Notes under the pieces: generated by a model
Told to the model about the DNA's origin: nothing
Database searches by the model: none
The model's input: the letters and a program-made list of their open reading frames with translations, nothing else
Assembly (NCBI GenBank): GCA_003132865.1
Contig: PKYZ01000721.1
Location: 1,248-16,154, forward strand
DNA: 14,907 bases
Source: Bryobacterales bacterium
Lineage (GTDB): Bacteria; Acidobacteriota; Terriglobia; Bryobacterales; Bryobacteraceae
Direction: 5' to 3'
Part shown: piece by piece, positions 1-6,850 of the stretch
Position numbering within the stretch: the first letter of the stretch is position 1
How the letters are laid out: every line of letters begins with the position of its first letter
Made by a program: the position numbers and the translations under genes

Positions 1-648
1 CTGCTGCCCTGGAACAAGGTTTCTTACTTCGCCACCAAGGTGGGGACCGACATGGCGGCCAGCGTGCCGGTGGCCGGGCATCAGGTTGCGCGCTTCCTGC
101 GCGGCGGCGCCGATGTGGGCGGCGCCACCCTGACGCGCTTCTTCGGCTTCCACGTGGCAGTTCTGCCCGGGTTGACCACGTTGCTGCTGGTCGTGCACCT
201 GGGGCTGGTCCAGCGCCATGGGATGAGTTCGCCGCCGTGGAGCGAAGACCGGAAGCTGGCCCAAATGCGGTTCTTCCCCAACTTTTTTTTGCGCGAGCTG
301 ATGGCTTGGTATGCGGCGCTGGCCGTGCTGGGGTCGCTGGCGGCGCTGTTCCCGTGGGAACTGGGCGAGAAGGCGGACCCGTTCGCGTCGGCGCCCGCCG
401 GTATCCGGCCCGAGTGGTATTTCCTGGCGCCCTTCTACACCTTGAAGCTGATCCCCAGCCATGTGTGGCGGATTGAAGGGGAACTGCTGGGCTTGATGGG
501 TTTCGCCCTGCTGGCGGCCTGGTGGGTGCTGCTGCCCTTCTGGGCCGTCAATTCCAAAGGCACCGTGCGGACGCGATGGGTGACGGGCGCGGGCGTGGCC
601 CTGCTGGCGTACCTGGTCACCTTTTCGCTATTGGGGTACTTCCGATGA
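1..648 (+). CDS. Cytochrome b (b6-type, fused with subunit IV-like part), 5' truncated
   Basis: The frame is open from base 1, so the N-terminus lies outside the window; 215 residues are visible. This is the membrane quinol-oxidising subunit of a bc/b6f-type complex. Two haem-ligand histidines of helix D are visible at residues 51 (FFGFHVAVLP) and 66 (VVHLGLVQRHG). They have 14 residues between them, the b6-like spacing rather than the 13 of mitochondrial cytochrome b. The Qo-site PEWY motif is at residues 137-140, normally in subunit IV or the C-terminal half of cytochrome b, so the two parts are joined here. Several hydrophobic helices follow the motif, and the C-terminus is YLVTFSLLGYFR. 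The stop overlaps the next start (ATGA), so it is cotranscribed with the multiheme cytochromes downstream. A Rieske gene would be expected upstream but cannot be seen. Confidence 0.93.
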   Translation: MLPWNKVSYFATKVGTDMAASVPVAGHQVARFLRGGADVGGATLTRFFGFHVAVLPGLTTLLLVVHLGLVQRHGMSSPPWSEDRKLAQMRFFPNFFLRELMAWYAALAVLGSLAALFPWELGEKADPFASAPAGIRPEWYFLAPFYTLKLIPSHVWRIEGELLGLMGFALLAAWWVLLPFWAVNSKGTVRTRWVTGAGVALLAYLVTFSLLGYFR

Positions 649-1952
649 GCCGCATTCCTGCTCTTGTGGGGCGCCTTGGAGGGCGGCCAATCTTGGCCGC
701 AGCCGCCTTTCAAGGCGGCCTCTTGCTTCTCACCCTCTCCCCCCTTGGTTTGGCCAAAGACTCCTGCATCGACTGCCACTCGAACATGGAGGGGACGCTC
801 AAAGCCCCCGTCACCGACTACGCCAACGATATACACGCCCGGCACGGATTCAGTTGCGCCGATTGCCACGGCGGCGATCGCAACGCCGACGATCCGGAAG
901 CCGCCATGAGCCGTGCCAAGGGCTTCAAGGGCCACATTGCCCGCGCTGCCGTGCCCACGCTCTGCGCGCATTGCCACAGCGACGCCAACCTGATGCACCG
1001 CTTCAAGCCGCAACAACGTGTGGACCAGTTGGCGTTGTACCTGACCAGCGTTCACGGCAAGCGCCTGGCCACGGGCGACACTGCCGTGGCCAACTGCGTG
1101 GACTGCCACAGCGTGCACAACATCCGCGAGGTGAAAGATCCGCAGTCGCCAGTGTATCCGCTGAAGCTGCCGGAGACCTGCGCGCGCTGTCACGCGGACG
1201 CCGCCCACATGGCGCCCTACAAAATCGCGACGAACCAGTTCGCGGAGTATCGCAGCAGCGTGCATTGGGAAGCCCTGTCGAAGCGTGGCGACCTTTCCGC
1301 GCCGAATTGCGCCTCCTGCCACGGCAACCACGGGGCCGCTCCACCGCAGGTCGCTTCGGTGGCGGAGGTCTGCGGCACCTGCCATATCCTGTTCGAGGAA
1401 CTGTACAACAAGAGCCCGCATCAGCCCGCATTCGCCGCCATGGGCGCCGCCGGCTGCACGGTCTGCCACGGCAATCACGGCATCCGCAAACCGGGGATCG
1501 AGATGCTGGCCGGAGCCGGTTCGGTGTGCGCACAATGCCACGACGCCGCCTCCGCCGGAGGAGCGGCCGCGGCCCAGATGGCGGGCCTGCTAACCAAGCT
1601 GGACACGGCGCTCACGCAGTCCGACGCCGTGCTCAACCGCGCGCGGGATTCCGGCATGGAAGTTTCCGAACCGATCCTGCGCCAAATGGAAGGCCGCGAG
1701 GCGCTGGTGAAGGCGCTCGTGGCCCTGCATGCATTCCAGGTCGCGGCCGTGGCCAAGCCCGTACAGGAAGGTCTGGCCGTGGCCGCTGAGACGCGCCGCG
1801 CCGGAGAGAAAGCCTTGCAGGATCGCGACTCGCGCCGCGTTGGGCTGGCGCTGTCGCTGCTAACGATTGTGGTTACAATGGCCGGGCTTTGGATGGCAAT
1901 CCGCTCGCTGGAGTCGAAAGCTCCAGCGGTCCCCAAGCCCGCCGGGAGGTGA
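645..1952 (+). CDS. Nine-haem c-type cytochrome, membrane-anchored
   Basis: This 435-residue protein has nine CXXCH motifs: CIDCH at residue 41, CADCH at 71, CAHCH at 107, then CVDCH, CARCH, CASCH, CGTCH, CTVCH and CAQCH. It is an exported multiheme electron carrier. I chose ATG 645 because it overlaps the cytochrome b stop as ATGA, has GGGG 8 bases upstream (633-636), and gives an N-terminus with a basic start, a hydrophobic stretch and an export-like end just before the first haem motif. The open frame extends upstream inside cytochrome b but reads as shadow there. After the haem domain comes a haem-free helical stretch, then a membrane segment at about residues 399-419 and a short basic tail. 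Its place directly after cytochrome b suggests it replaces cytochrome c1 as the electron acceptor of the complex; that role is inferred. The signal-peptide region overlaps a double palindrome (663-719). Confidence 0.9.
   Translation: MSRIPALVGRLGGRPILAAAAFQGGLLLLTLSPLGLAKDSCIDCHSNMEGTLKAPVTDYANDIHARHGFSCADCHGGDRNADDPEAAMSRAKGFKGHIARAAVPTLCAHCHSDANLMHRFKPQQRVDQLALYLTSVHGKRLATGDTAVANCVDCHSVHNIREVKDPQSPVYPLKLPETCARCHADAAHMAPYKIATNQFAEYRSSVHWEALSKRGDLSAPNCASCHGNHGAAPPQVASVAEVCGTCHILFEELYNKSPHQPAFAAMGAAGCTVCHGNHGIRKPGIEMLAGAGSVCAQCHDAASAGGAAAAQMAGLLTKLDTALTQSDAVLNRARDSGMEVSEPILRQMEGREALVKALVALHAFQVAAVAKPVQEGLAVAAETRRAGEKALQDRDSRRVGLALSLLTIVVTMAGLWMAIRSLESKAPAVPKPAGR
663..719. repeat. REP-like element: CTTGTGGGGC followed by two tandem palindromes
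   Basis: CTTGTGGGGC (663-672) is followed by two perfect palindromes with 8-base arms and TC loops: GCGGCCAATCTTGGCCGC (683-700) and GCCGCCTTTCAAGGCGGC (702-719), separated by one base. The same lead sequence plus two back-to-back hairpins occurs at 10373-10416, and lead plus one imperfect hairpin at 11563-11587. Here the element lies inside the coding region for the signal peptide of the nine-haem cytochrome. Confidence 0.7.
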
Positions 1953-1955
1953 GTC

Positions 1956-3074
1956 ATGCTTTTGCCGGCCATCTTGGCTATGCCGCTGGCTATGTCGCTG
2001 GCTTTGCGTTTAACCGCCGGGGGCTTGGAGTCGCCCGCCAGCGCCGAGGTGTGCGGCCGGTGTCACCGCGCCATACACGAATCCTGGAAGGCCTCCACGC
2101 ATTCGCAGGCCATGGAAAGCCGCCTGTTTCAGGATGTGCTGGCCATGGCCGAAGCCGATTTCGGACCGGCCGGGCGGATGGTCTGCCTGGGTTGCCACTC
2201 CCCGATTGCGGCCAAAATCGGCGACGTGGGCTTGACCCGGAAAGTGAGCTGGGAAGGCGTGACTTGCGACTACTGCCATTCCATCCGGGAAGTCTCCTTC
2301 GATGGGCCGAATCCGAAAGCCGTTCTGAACTTCGGCACGGTAAAGACCGGGCCGCTCAGCGATGCCGTCTCCAAGGTGCATCAGACCGCCTATTCGGCGG
2401 TCCACACCTCTTCCGCGCTTTGCGCCACCTGCCATGAATATAAGAACGCCGCCGGCTTTCCCGTGCTCACAACTTATTCGGAGTGGAAGGCCAGCCGCTA
2501 TTGGAAGGAAGGCAAACAGTGCCAGTTCTGCCACATGTCGCGGGTGGAGGGCGACGTCGTGGATCCGCGCGTGGCGCGCTCGTCCACGGCCAAGATCAAT
2601 CTCCACGAAATGCCCGGCAGCCATTCCCTTGAGCAACTCAACAAAGCCGTCAGAGCTCGGCTCAATACGTCGCGCGAAGGCGGCGGGTTGCGCGTCACCG
2701 TGGAGGTCGAAAACCAGACGGCGGGCCACTACCTGCCCACCGGCTCTCCGCTGCGCCAGTTGGTGATGGAGTTGCACGCCGATTCCGCTGGGGGCCAGCA
2801 CTTCACCGAGCAGCGGATTTATGCGCGCACCGTCGCCGACCAGCACGGTACGGTCCTGATGCGCGAGCATTTCGCCTTCTTGAGGGCCGCCAAACTGGTG
2901 TCGGACACGCGCCTGGCGCCCGGCGAAAAGCGCTCCGAAACATTTCTGTTCCCAATTCCCAAGGGCAGCCAGACCCAGGTGAAAGCAACTTTCTGGTATT
3001 ACTACTCGCCGCTGGCGAACACGGAATCGCAGAAGCGCGTTACGTTCTTGACCCTGAACCGGTTGGCGCAGTAA
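1956..3074 (+). CDS. Five-haem c-type cytochrome, secreted (cytochrome c554-like)
   Basis: This 372-residue protein has a hydrophobic N-terminal signal (MLLPAILAMPLAMSLAL) and five CXXCH motifs: CGRCH at about residue 33, then CLGCH, CDYCH, CATCH and CQFCH. The arrangement, including GVTCDYCHS, is like the cytochrome c554-type multiheme family. The last ~150 residues carry no haem motif and look like a beta-rich domain containing GHYLPTGSPLRQL, a type of C-terminal domain I associate with secreted multiheme cytochromes. The start is firm: GGAGGTGA (1945-1952) sits 3 bases before ATG 1956, overlapping the stop of the preceding gene. It likely acts outside the cytoplasmic membrane as the next electron carrier after the nine-haem protein. 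The terminal acceptor cannot be read from the sequence. Confidence 0.88.
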   Translation: MLLPAILAMPLAMSLALRLTAGGLESPASAEVCGRCHRAIHESWKASTHSQAMESRLFQDVLAMAEADFGPAGRMVCLGCHSPIAAKIGDVGLTRKVSWEGVTCDYCHSIREVSFDGPNPKAVLNFGTVKTGPLSDAVSKVHQTAYSAVHTSSALCATCHEYKNAAGFPVLTTYSEWKASRYWKEGKQCQFCHMSRVEGDVVDPRVARSSTAKINLHEMPGSHSLEQLNKAVRARLNTSREGGGLRVTVEVENQTAGHYLPTGSPLRQLVMELHADSAGGQHFTEQRIYARTVADQHGTVLMREHFAFLRAAKLVSDTRLAPGEKRSETFLFPIPKGSQTQVKATFWYYYSPLANTESQKRVTFLTLNRLAQ

Positions 3075-3111
3075 GGGCCACAAGAAGCCCCGGCTCTACG
3101 CAATTCTGCGC

Positions 3112-3137
3112 TTGCGATATGCAATATTGCGTATAAT
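3112..3137 (+). promoter_or_regulatory. Candidate promoter with operator palindrome for the toxin-antitoxin operon
   Basis: A perfect TATAAT (3132-3137) lies 15 bases before the antitoxin ATG in a locally AT-rich patch. A possible -35 TTGCGA is at 3112-3117, but the spacer is only 14 bases, so the -35 is uncertain. An 18-base near-perfect palindrome, ATATGCAATATTGCGTAT (3117-3134, one mismatched pair, perfect core GCAATATTGC), overlaps the -10 box. That fits an operator for self-repression by the HTH antitoxin, which is usual for this class of module. The repressor role is inferred. Confidence 0.5.
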
Positions 3138-3152
3138 GGATTCGGGGATATC

Positions 3153-3845
3153 ATGGCGAGCATCGTAGTGTGTGCTGAACCCGGCAGTTGGCAAAAGGCG
3201 GGCCGTTTTGCGGCGGAGGTGCTCGGCGGCGCGGAGCTAAGGAGTTTTGAGGACTTGCGCCGGCGAACTCCGGTCCGGCCCATACTCGTGTACCTGACCC
3301 ATCCGGACTATGATCGTCTCCGCTCGCTCCTGGAGATTCTCAAGCCGGCAAGCCTGGTGGTGATCTATTACGCTGCTCACGCCGCTCCTGAGGAGGCCGC
3401 ACAACTCGGTAAACTGATCGGAGAGACACGTCCCAAGCACACGAGCGTCGTGTTTGAGGCAAAGGCGGCAGCGGCGTCGGTGTTGGCGCATTCGCGATCA
3501 TCCGGTCGGGGAAACGGCGCTTCGTCCCCCGCTAATCGTACCCGGCAGTTGCGTGAGCACTTTGGACTGACCCAAACCGAACTAGCTCATTCCCTCGGTG
3601 CCAGTCTGCGAACAGTGCAAAACTGGGAGCGGGGCGGAGTAGCCGGGCGGCCCCGTGGACTGCGGGACCTTGAGGAGTTATGGACCATTCTGAAGGAGTC
3701 GATTAAAGGCTCAGACATACCGGCTTGGCTGCGATCGGAAAGCGACGCCTTTGGCGGACAGCGTCCGATCGAACTCCTGAAAGAAGGGAAAGCCCGCGAC
3801 ATCATCGTCGAGTTTCGCCGCTTTCAAGCGGGAGAACCGGCTTGA
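3153..3845 (+). CDS. Xre/MbcA-ParS-like antitoxin with an extra N-terminal domain
   Basis: This 230-residue protein has three parts. Residues 1 to about 115 form an alpha/beta-looking region with hydrophobic strands such as PILVYLT and SLVVIYY, which I do not recognise. After a short Ser/Gly linker comes an Xre-type helix-turn-helix at about 125-165 (LREHFGLTQTELAHSLGASL, then RTVQNWERG). The C-terminus, about 190-230, matches the toxin-binding domain of Xre/MbcA/ParS antitoxins (formerly DUF2384): a WL motif, then FGGQRPIELLKEGKARDIIV. It should neutralise the RES toxin encoded next and repress the operon through the palindrome overlapping the -10 box. ATG 3153 has GGGG at 3144-3147. The stop overlaps the toxin's TTG start. 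Typical family members are shorter and lack the long N-terminal domain. The alternative is a stand-alone regulator, but the adjacent RES domain argues against that. Confidence 0.82.
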   Translation: MASIVVCAEPGSWQKAGRFAAEVLGGAELRSFEDLRRRTPVRPILVYLTHPDYDRLRSLLEILKPASLVVIYYAAHAAPEEAAQLGKLIGETRPKHTSVVFEAKAAAASVLAHSRSSGRGNGASSPANRTRQLREHFGLTQTELAHSLGASLRTVQNWERGGVAGRPRGLRDLEELWTILKESIKGSDIPAWLRSESDAFGGQRPIELLKEGKARDIIVEFRRFQAGEPA

Positions 3846-4424
3846 GGTTGGGACGCGACGCACGCAAGCAACTCTTGGCGTTGGTCGCGGGCGCCAGTTC
3901 TCTCAGGGGCGATTTCTTCCGGTCTGTAGCGTTTCGGTATTTTCACCTCTGACGACGCGATCAGTGGCGAAGGGACTCGGCCGAACGGCGGCCGCTTTGC
4001 ACCGATAGGCGTAAAAGCAGTCTACGCGAGTCTCGAAGAAGAGACCGCCCAGCGTGAAGTGACGGCCCGCAAGGGTGCTTTGGGTGGTCGAAGCCAGATC
4101 AATATCGGGGAGTATTCTCGGATGACCTACCTTCTCTCCGTGACGACGCATCGAAATCTCGATCTTGCGGCGACGCTTCCACCGGAGCTGGCGAAGGTCG
4201 TTCGGCTCTGTCTTCGCCGGCCAGGGTATTCCGCTTCGCAGGAACTGGCAGCGATCTGGATCGCGGACGGTATCGACAGTGTCGTCTTTCCGTCTGTGAC
4301 AGGCGCGGGCCGAAACGTCGCGATCTATTTGGCGAACGCTGGACCGGGTAGCGTAGTCGTTAGCAATCGCGACGAAATCCTGGCGGCCCTTCGCCGCCCA
4401 CGTGCCGGGAATCGGGGCCGTTAG
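3842..4424 (+). pseudogene. RES-domain toxin, split by a +1 frameshift
   Basis: RES toxins degrade or modify NAD+ and pair with Xre/MbcA-type antitoxins. The N-terminal part reads from TTG 3842 (GGGAGA at 3830-3835 as ribosome site) through LRGDFFRSVAFRYFHL to TGA 3950-3952. The rest reads one frame forward, open from 3930 to TAG 4424: SDDAISGEGTRPNGGRFAPI, then GVKAVYASLEEETAQREV, and later ASQELAAIWIADGIDSVVFP with the family's C-terminal Ser. Skipping one T at the CTC TGA C site joins the halves into about 193 residues. The expected RES Arg, Tyr, Glu and Ser residues are all present across the join. No ATG, GTG or TTG start precedes the RES core in the second frame; GTG 4059 is too late. 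Thus the toxin is dead, recoded, or affected by a sequence error. The TTGA overlap indicates coupling to the antitoxin. Confidence 0.75.
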
Positions 4425-4470
4425 CTACGTCCCGGTTCCCGCCCGCACGCGGATGTTATCCTAAGTGCTT

Positions 4471-4474
4471 GGAG
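4471..4474 (+). promoter_or_regulatory. Ribosome binding site deciding a TTG start
   Basis: GGAG lies 8 bases before TTG 4483. It supports that codon over the upstream in-frame GTG 4465, which would add six residues and has no Shine-Dalgarno sequence in place. Confidence 0.55.
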
Positions 4475-4482
4475 CACAACAC

Positions 4483-4998
4483 TTGAGCCGTATCCTGTTA
4501 GCCATCCGAGCCTTCTTCGCCATCATGTTCCAGGGCGTCCTGTCCGACAAGCTGAAGCGCGACCTGGGACTCGCCCCCTCGCCCCCTCGCCCCCTCGCCC
4601 CCTCAGTTCCCCCGCCGCCCAACCCCGCCCACGCCCTGCAGCTCCTCGCCATCCTCCAGCGCGACTCGCGCCTCCTCGACTTCCTCATGGAAGACATCGC
4701 CTCGTTTGACGACGATCAGATCGGCGCCGCCGTGCGCAGCCTGCACGACCAGGCGCGCGACTCCCTCGCCCGCTATCTCAGCCTCCAGCCCGTCATCGAC
4801 GGCGTCGAGGGCGCCTATACCCGCCCCGCTACCGTCGACCCCGCCGCCGTCAAGTTCATCGGCAACGTGCCGGCCACCAAGCCCGAAGGCGGAACGCTGC
4901 GTCACAAGGGCTGGCGTTGCGCCAAAGTGGATCTCCCCGCACTCAACCCCAAGCAGGACGCCTCTATCATCGCGCCCGCCGAAATCGAGATCGAATAG
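4483..4998 (+). CDS. DUF2760 family protein
   Basis: This 171-residue protein reads SRILLAIRAFFAIMFQGVLS at its start, then a Pro-rich linker of about 20 residues (LAPSPPRPLAPSVPPPPNP). The C-terminal ~120 residues contain LLAILQRDSRLLDFLMEDI, GAYTRPATVDPAAVKF and the ending KGWRCAKVDLPALNPKQDAS, with IIAPAEIEIE. This matches my recollection of DUF2760, a family of unknown function typically encoded next to Hsp70-like ATPases. That is the arrangement here: the Hsp70 gene starts 10 bases after this stop. A role as partner or client-binding factor of that Hsp70 is an inference. The linker is encoded by four copies of an 8-bp repeat, so a change in copy number would shift the frame. Confidence 0.8.
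   Translation: MSRILLAIRAFFAIMFQGVLSDKLKRDLGLAPSPPRPLAPSVPPPPNPAHALQLLAILQRDSRLLDFLMEDIASFDDDQIGAAVRSLHDQARDSLARYLSLQPVIDGVEGAYTRPATVDPAAVKFIGNVPATKPEGGTLRHKGWRCAKVDLPALNPKQDASIIAPAEIEIE
4570..4604 (+). repeat. Tandem octamer repeat CTCGCCCC x4 inside DUF2760 gene
   Basis: Four exact copies of CTCGCCCC run from 4570 to 4601, followed by CTC. The unit length is not a multiple of three, so gain or loss of one copy would frameshift the gene. It encodes the Pro-rich linker. Confidence 0.9.
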
Positions 4999-5008
4999 CA
5001 CCCCCCAA

Positions 5009-6850
5009 ATGGAACCCCGCTACGAACCCCGCTACGTGATTGGCATCGACCTCGGCACCACCAACTCCGCGCTCTCCTACGTCGAGAACCGGCCGGATGC
5101 CGACCCCTTTGCCCTGCCCAAAGTCGAGCTGCTGGGCATCCCCCAGCTCGTGAACCCGTCCGAGGTCCGCGACGAAAGTCTGTTGCCCTCGTTCCTGTAC
5201 ATTCCCGGCGCCACCGACTTCCCCGCCGGCTCCACCGCCCTGCCCTGGGATCCGCAGCCCGAAACCATCGCCGGCCGGCTGGCCCAGAAGCGCGGCGTCG
5301 AGAAGGCCGGCCGCCTGGTGTCTTCCGCCAAGTCGTGGCTCTCGCATGGCGGCGTGGACCGTACCGCCCCCATCCTGCCTTTTCGCGCGCCCGAAGGCGT
5401 ACCCAAGTATTCCCCCGTTGAGGCCAGCCGCCGCTATCTGGACCACCTGCGCCACGCCTGGGATAGCAAGATGCCCGACGCGCCTTTCACCCAGCAGCAC
5501 GTGCTGGTCACGGTGCCCGCCTCGTTCGATGCCGTCGCCCGCGACTTGACCCTCAAGGCCGCCGAGCAGGCCGGCTATCAGAACATCACGCTGCTCGAAG
5601 AGCCGCAAGCCGCCTTCTACGCCTGGATCGAGCGCCATCCCGATTGGCGCGAGCGCGTGCACGTCGGCGACTTGATCCTGGTCGTCGATATCGGCGGCGG
5701 CACCACCGACTTCACTTTGATAGCCGTCACCGAGCAGTCCGGCGAGCTGTCGCTTGATCGCGTGGCGGTTGGCGAACACATTCTGCTCGGAGGCGACAAC
5801 ATCGATCTGGCCCTCGCCCGCCTGGTCGCGGATCAGCTCGCGCAGCAGGGCACCAAGATCGACAACTTCCAGCTTCAGGCGCTCTGGAACAATTGCCGCA
5901 CCGCCAAGGAGAAGCTGCTCGAACCCGGTAATAAGAAGGATGAGGCGCCCGTCACCATCCTGGGCAAAGGCACAGGAGTGGTGGGCGGCTCAATCAAGGC
6001 CAAGCTGCAGCGCGCCGATCTCGAACGCCTGCTGAGCGACGGCTTCCTGCCCGCCGTATCGAGCAACGATATGCCCGCGCGCCAGCGCCGCGCCGGCCTG
6101 CAGGAGATGGGCCTGCCCTACGCCGCCGATGCGGCCATGACCCGCCATCTGGCCCGCTTTCTGCGCCAGCAGGCGTCCACCGCCGAACATGGCGGCGTGC
6201 GGCGCGGCCCTAGCGGCCTGGCCTGCCCGACCCATATCCTGTTCAACGGCGGCGTGCTGAATGCTGGCCTCATCCGCGAGCGCATCCTTGGCGCGCTGAA
6301 TTCCTGGCTGGCCGAAGAGGGTTTCCCGCCCGTGCAACAACTCAGCGGCGAAGACCTGATGCACGCCGTCTCGCGCGGCGCGGCTTACTACGGACTCGCC
6401 CGCCGCGGCCGCGGCGTGCGCATCCGCGGCGGCGTCCCGCGCACCTACTACGTCGCCATCGAAAGCGCCATGCCCTCGGTGCCCGGCTATGCCACGCCGC
6501 TCAAAGCCCTCACCGTGGTGCCGTTCGGCATGGAGGAAGGCACCGACCTGCACATCCCCAACCGCGAATTCGGACTGGTGGTCGGCGAGCCCGCCGAGTT
6601 CCGCTTTTTCACCTCCGCCGTGCGCAAGAATGACCAGCCCGGCGACCTCATCGAGGACTTCGGCGACGACCTCGAAGAGCTGGCGCCCATGGAGGTCAAC
6701 CTCCCCGCCGAGCAGAACGCCGCCGACGTCGTCCCCGTATCGTTCGAGACCGTCGTCACGGAAACCGGCATGCTGCAGTTGTGGTGCGTGGCCCGCGACG
6801 GGCGGCGGTGGAAGCTGGAGTTCAATGTGCGCGAGCGTGTGGCGTCATAG
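5009..6850 (+). CDS. Hsp70-like chaperone ATPase
   Basis: This 613-residue protein has the actin-like ATPase motifs of Hsp70: phosphate 1 VIGIDLGTTNSA at about 10-21, phosphate 2 LVVDIGGGTTDF with DIGGGTTDF at 227-235, and the adenosine-site motif HILFNGGVL with NGG at 413-415. LLEEPQAAFYAWIE is the conserved connecting segment. It is divergent from DnaK: the C-terminal substrate-binding half is shorter and lacks the DnaK-like EEVD/acidic tail, ending KLEFNVRERVAS. It belongs to the Hsp70 class found beside DUF2760, where in other genomes a second, longer Hsp70 often follows (recollection); none is present here. ATG 5009 was chosen because the ATPase domain begins at once after it. Upstream in-frame codons overlap DUF2760 and read as shadow. 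No good Shine-Dalgarno is seen, so translation coupling to DUF2760 is likely. Confidence 0.92.
   Translation: MEPRYEPRYVIGIDLGTTNSALSYVENRPDADPFALPKVELLGIPQLVNPSEVRDESLLPSFLYIPGATDFPAGSTALPWDPQPETIAGRLAQKRGVEKAGRLVSSAKSWLSHGGVDRTAPILPFRAPEGVPKYSPVEASRRYLDHLRHAWDSKMPDAPFTQQHVLVTVPASFDAVARDLTLKAAEQAGYQNITLLEEPQAAFYAWIERHPDWRERVHVGDLILVVDIGGGTTDFTLIAVTEQSGELSLDRVAVGEHILLGGDNIDLALARLVADQLAQQGTKIDNFQLQALWNNCRTAKEKLLEPGNKKDEAPVTILGKGTGVVGGSIKAKLQRADLERLLSDGFLPAVSSNDMPARQRRAGLQEMGLPYAADAAMTRHLARFLRQQASTAEHGGVRRGPSGLACPTHILFNGGVLNAGLIRERILGALNSWLAEEGFPPVQQLSGEDLMHAVSRGAAYYGLARRGRGVRIRGGVPRTYYVAIESAMPSVPGYATPLKALTVVPFGMEEGTDLHIPNREFGLVVGEPAEFRFFTSAVRKNDQPGDLIEDFGDDLEELAPMEVNLPAEQNAADVVPVSFETVVTETGMLQLWCVARDGRRWKLEFNVRERVAS

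Noticed and set aside
435..1541. Long minus-strand open frame (368 codons) opposite the nine-haem cytochrome
   Set aside because: It is the antisense shadow of a gene with nine clear haem motifs, and its own translation (Ala/Gly/Val/His rich) shows no domain.
3075..3100. Terminator hairpin after the five-haem cytochrome (GGGC...GCCC), and a possible reversed CTTGTGG repeat copy
   Set aside because: The stem is only 4 bases with no T run, and the similarity to the repeat lead is too short.
4059..4424. Stand-alone small gene from GTG 4059
   Set aside because: It is the C-terminal part of the RES domain; the domain continues upstream in the same frame to about 3930 and then in another frame.
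4570..4604. CRISPR-like array
   Set aside because: The units are 8 bases, exactly adjacent and without spacers. No CRISPR array or cas gene is seen anywhere in the window.
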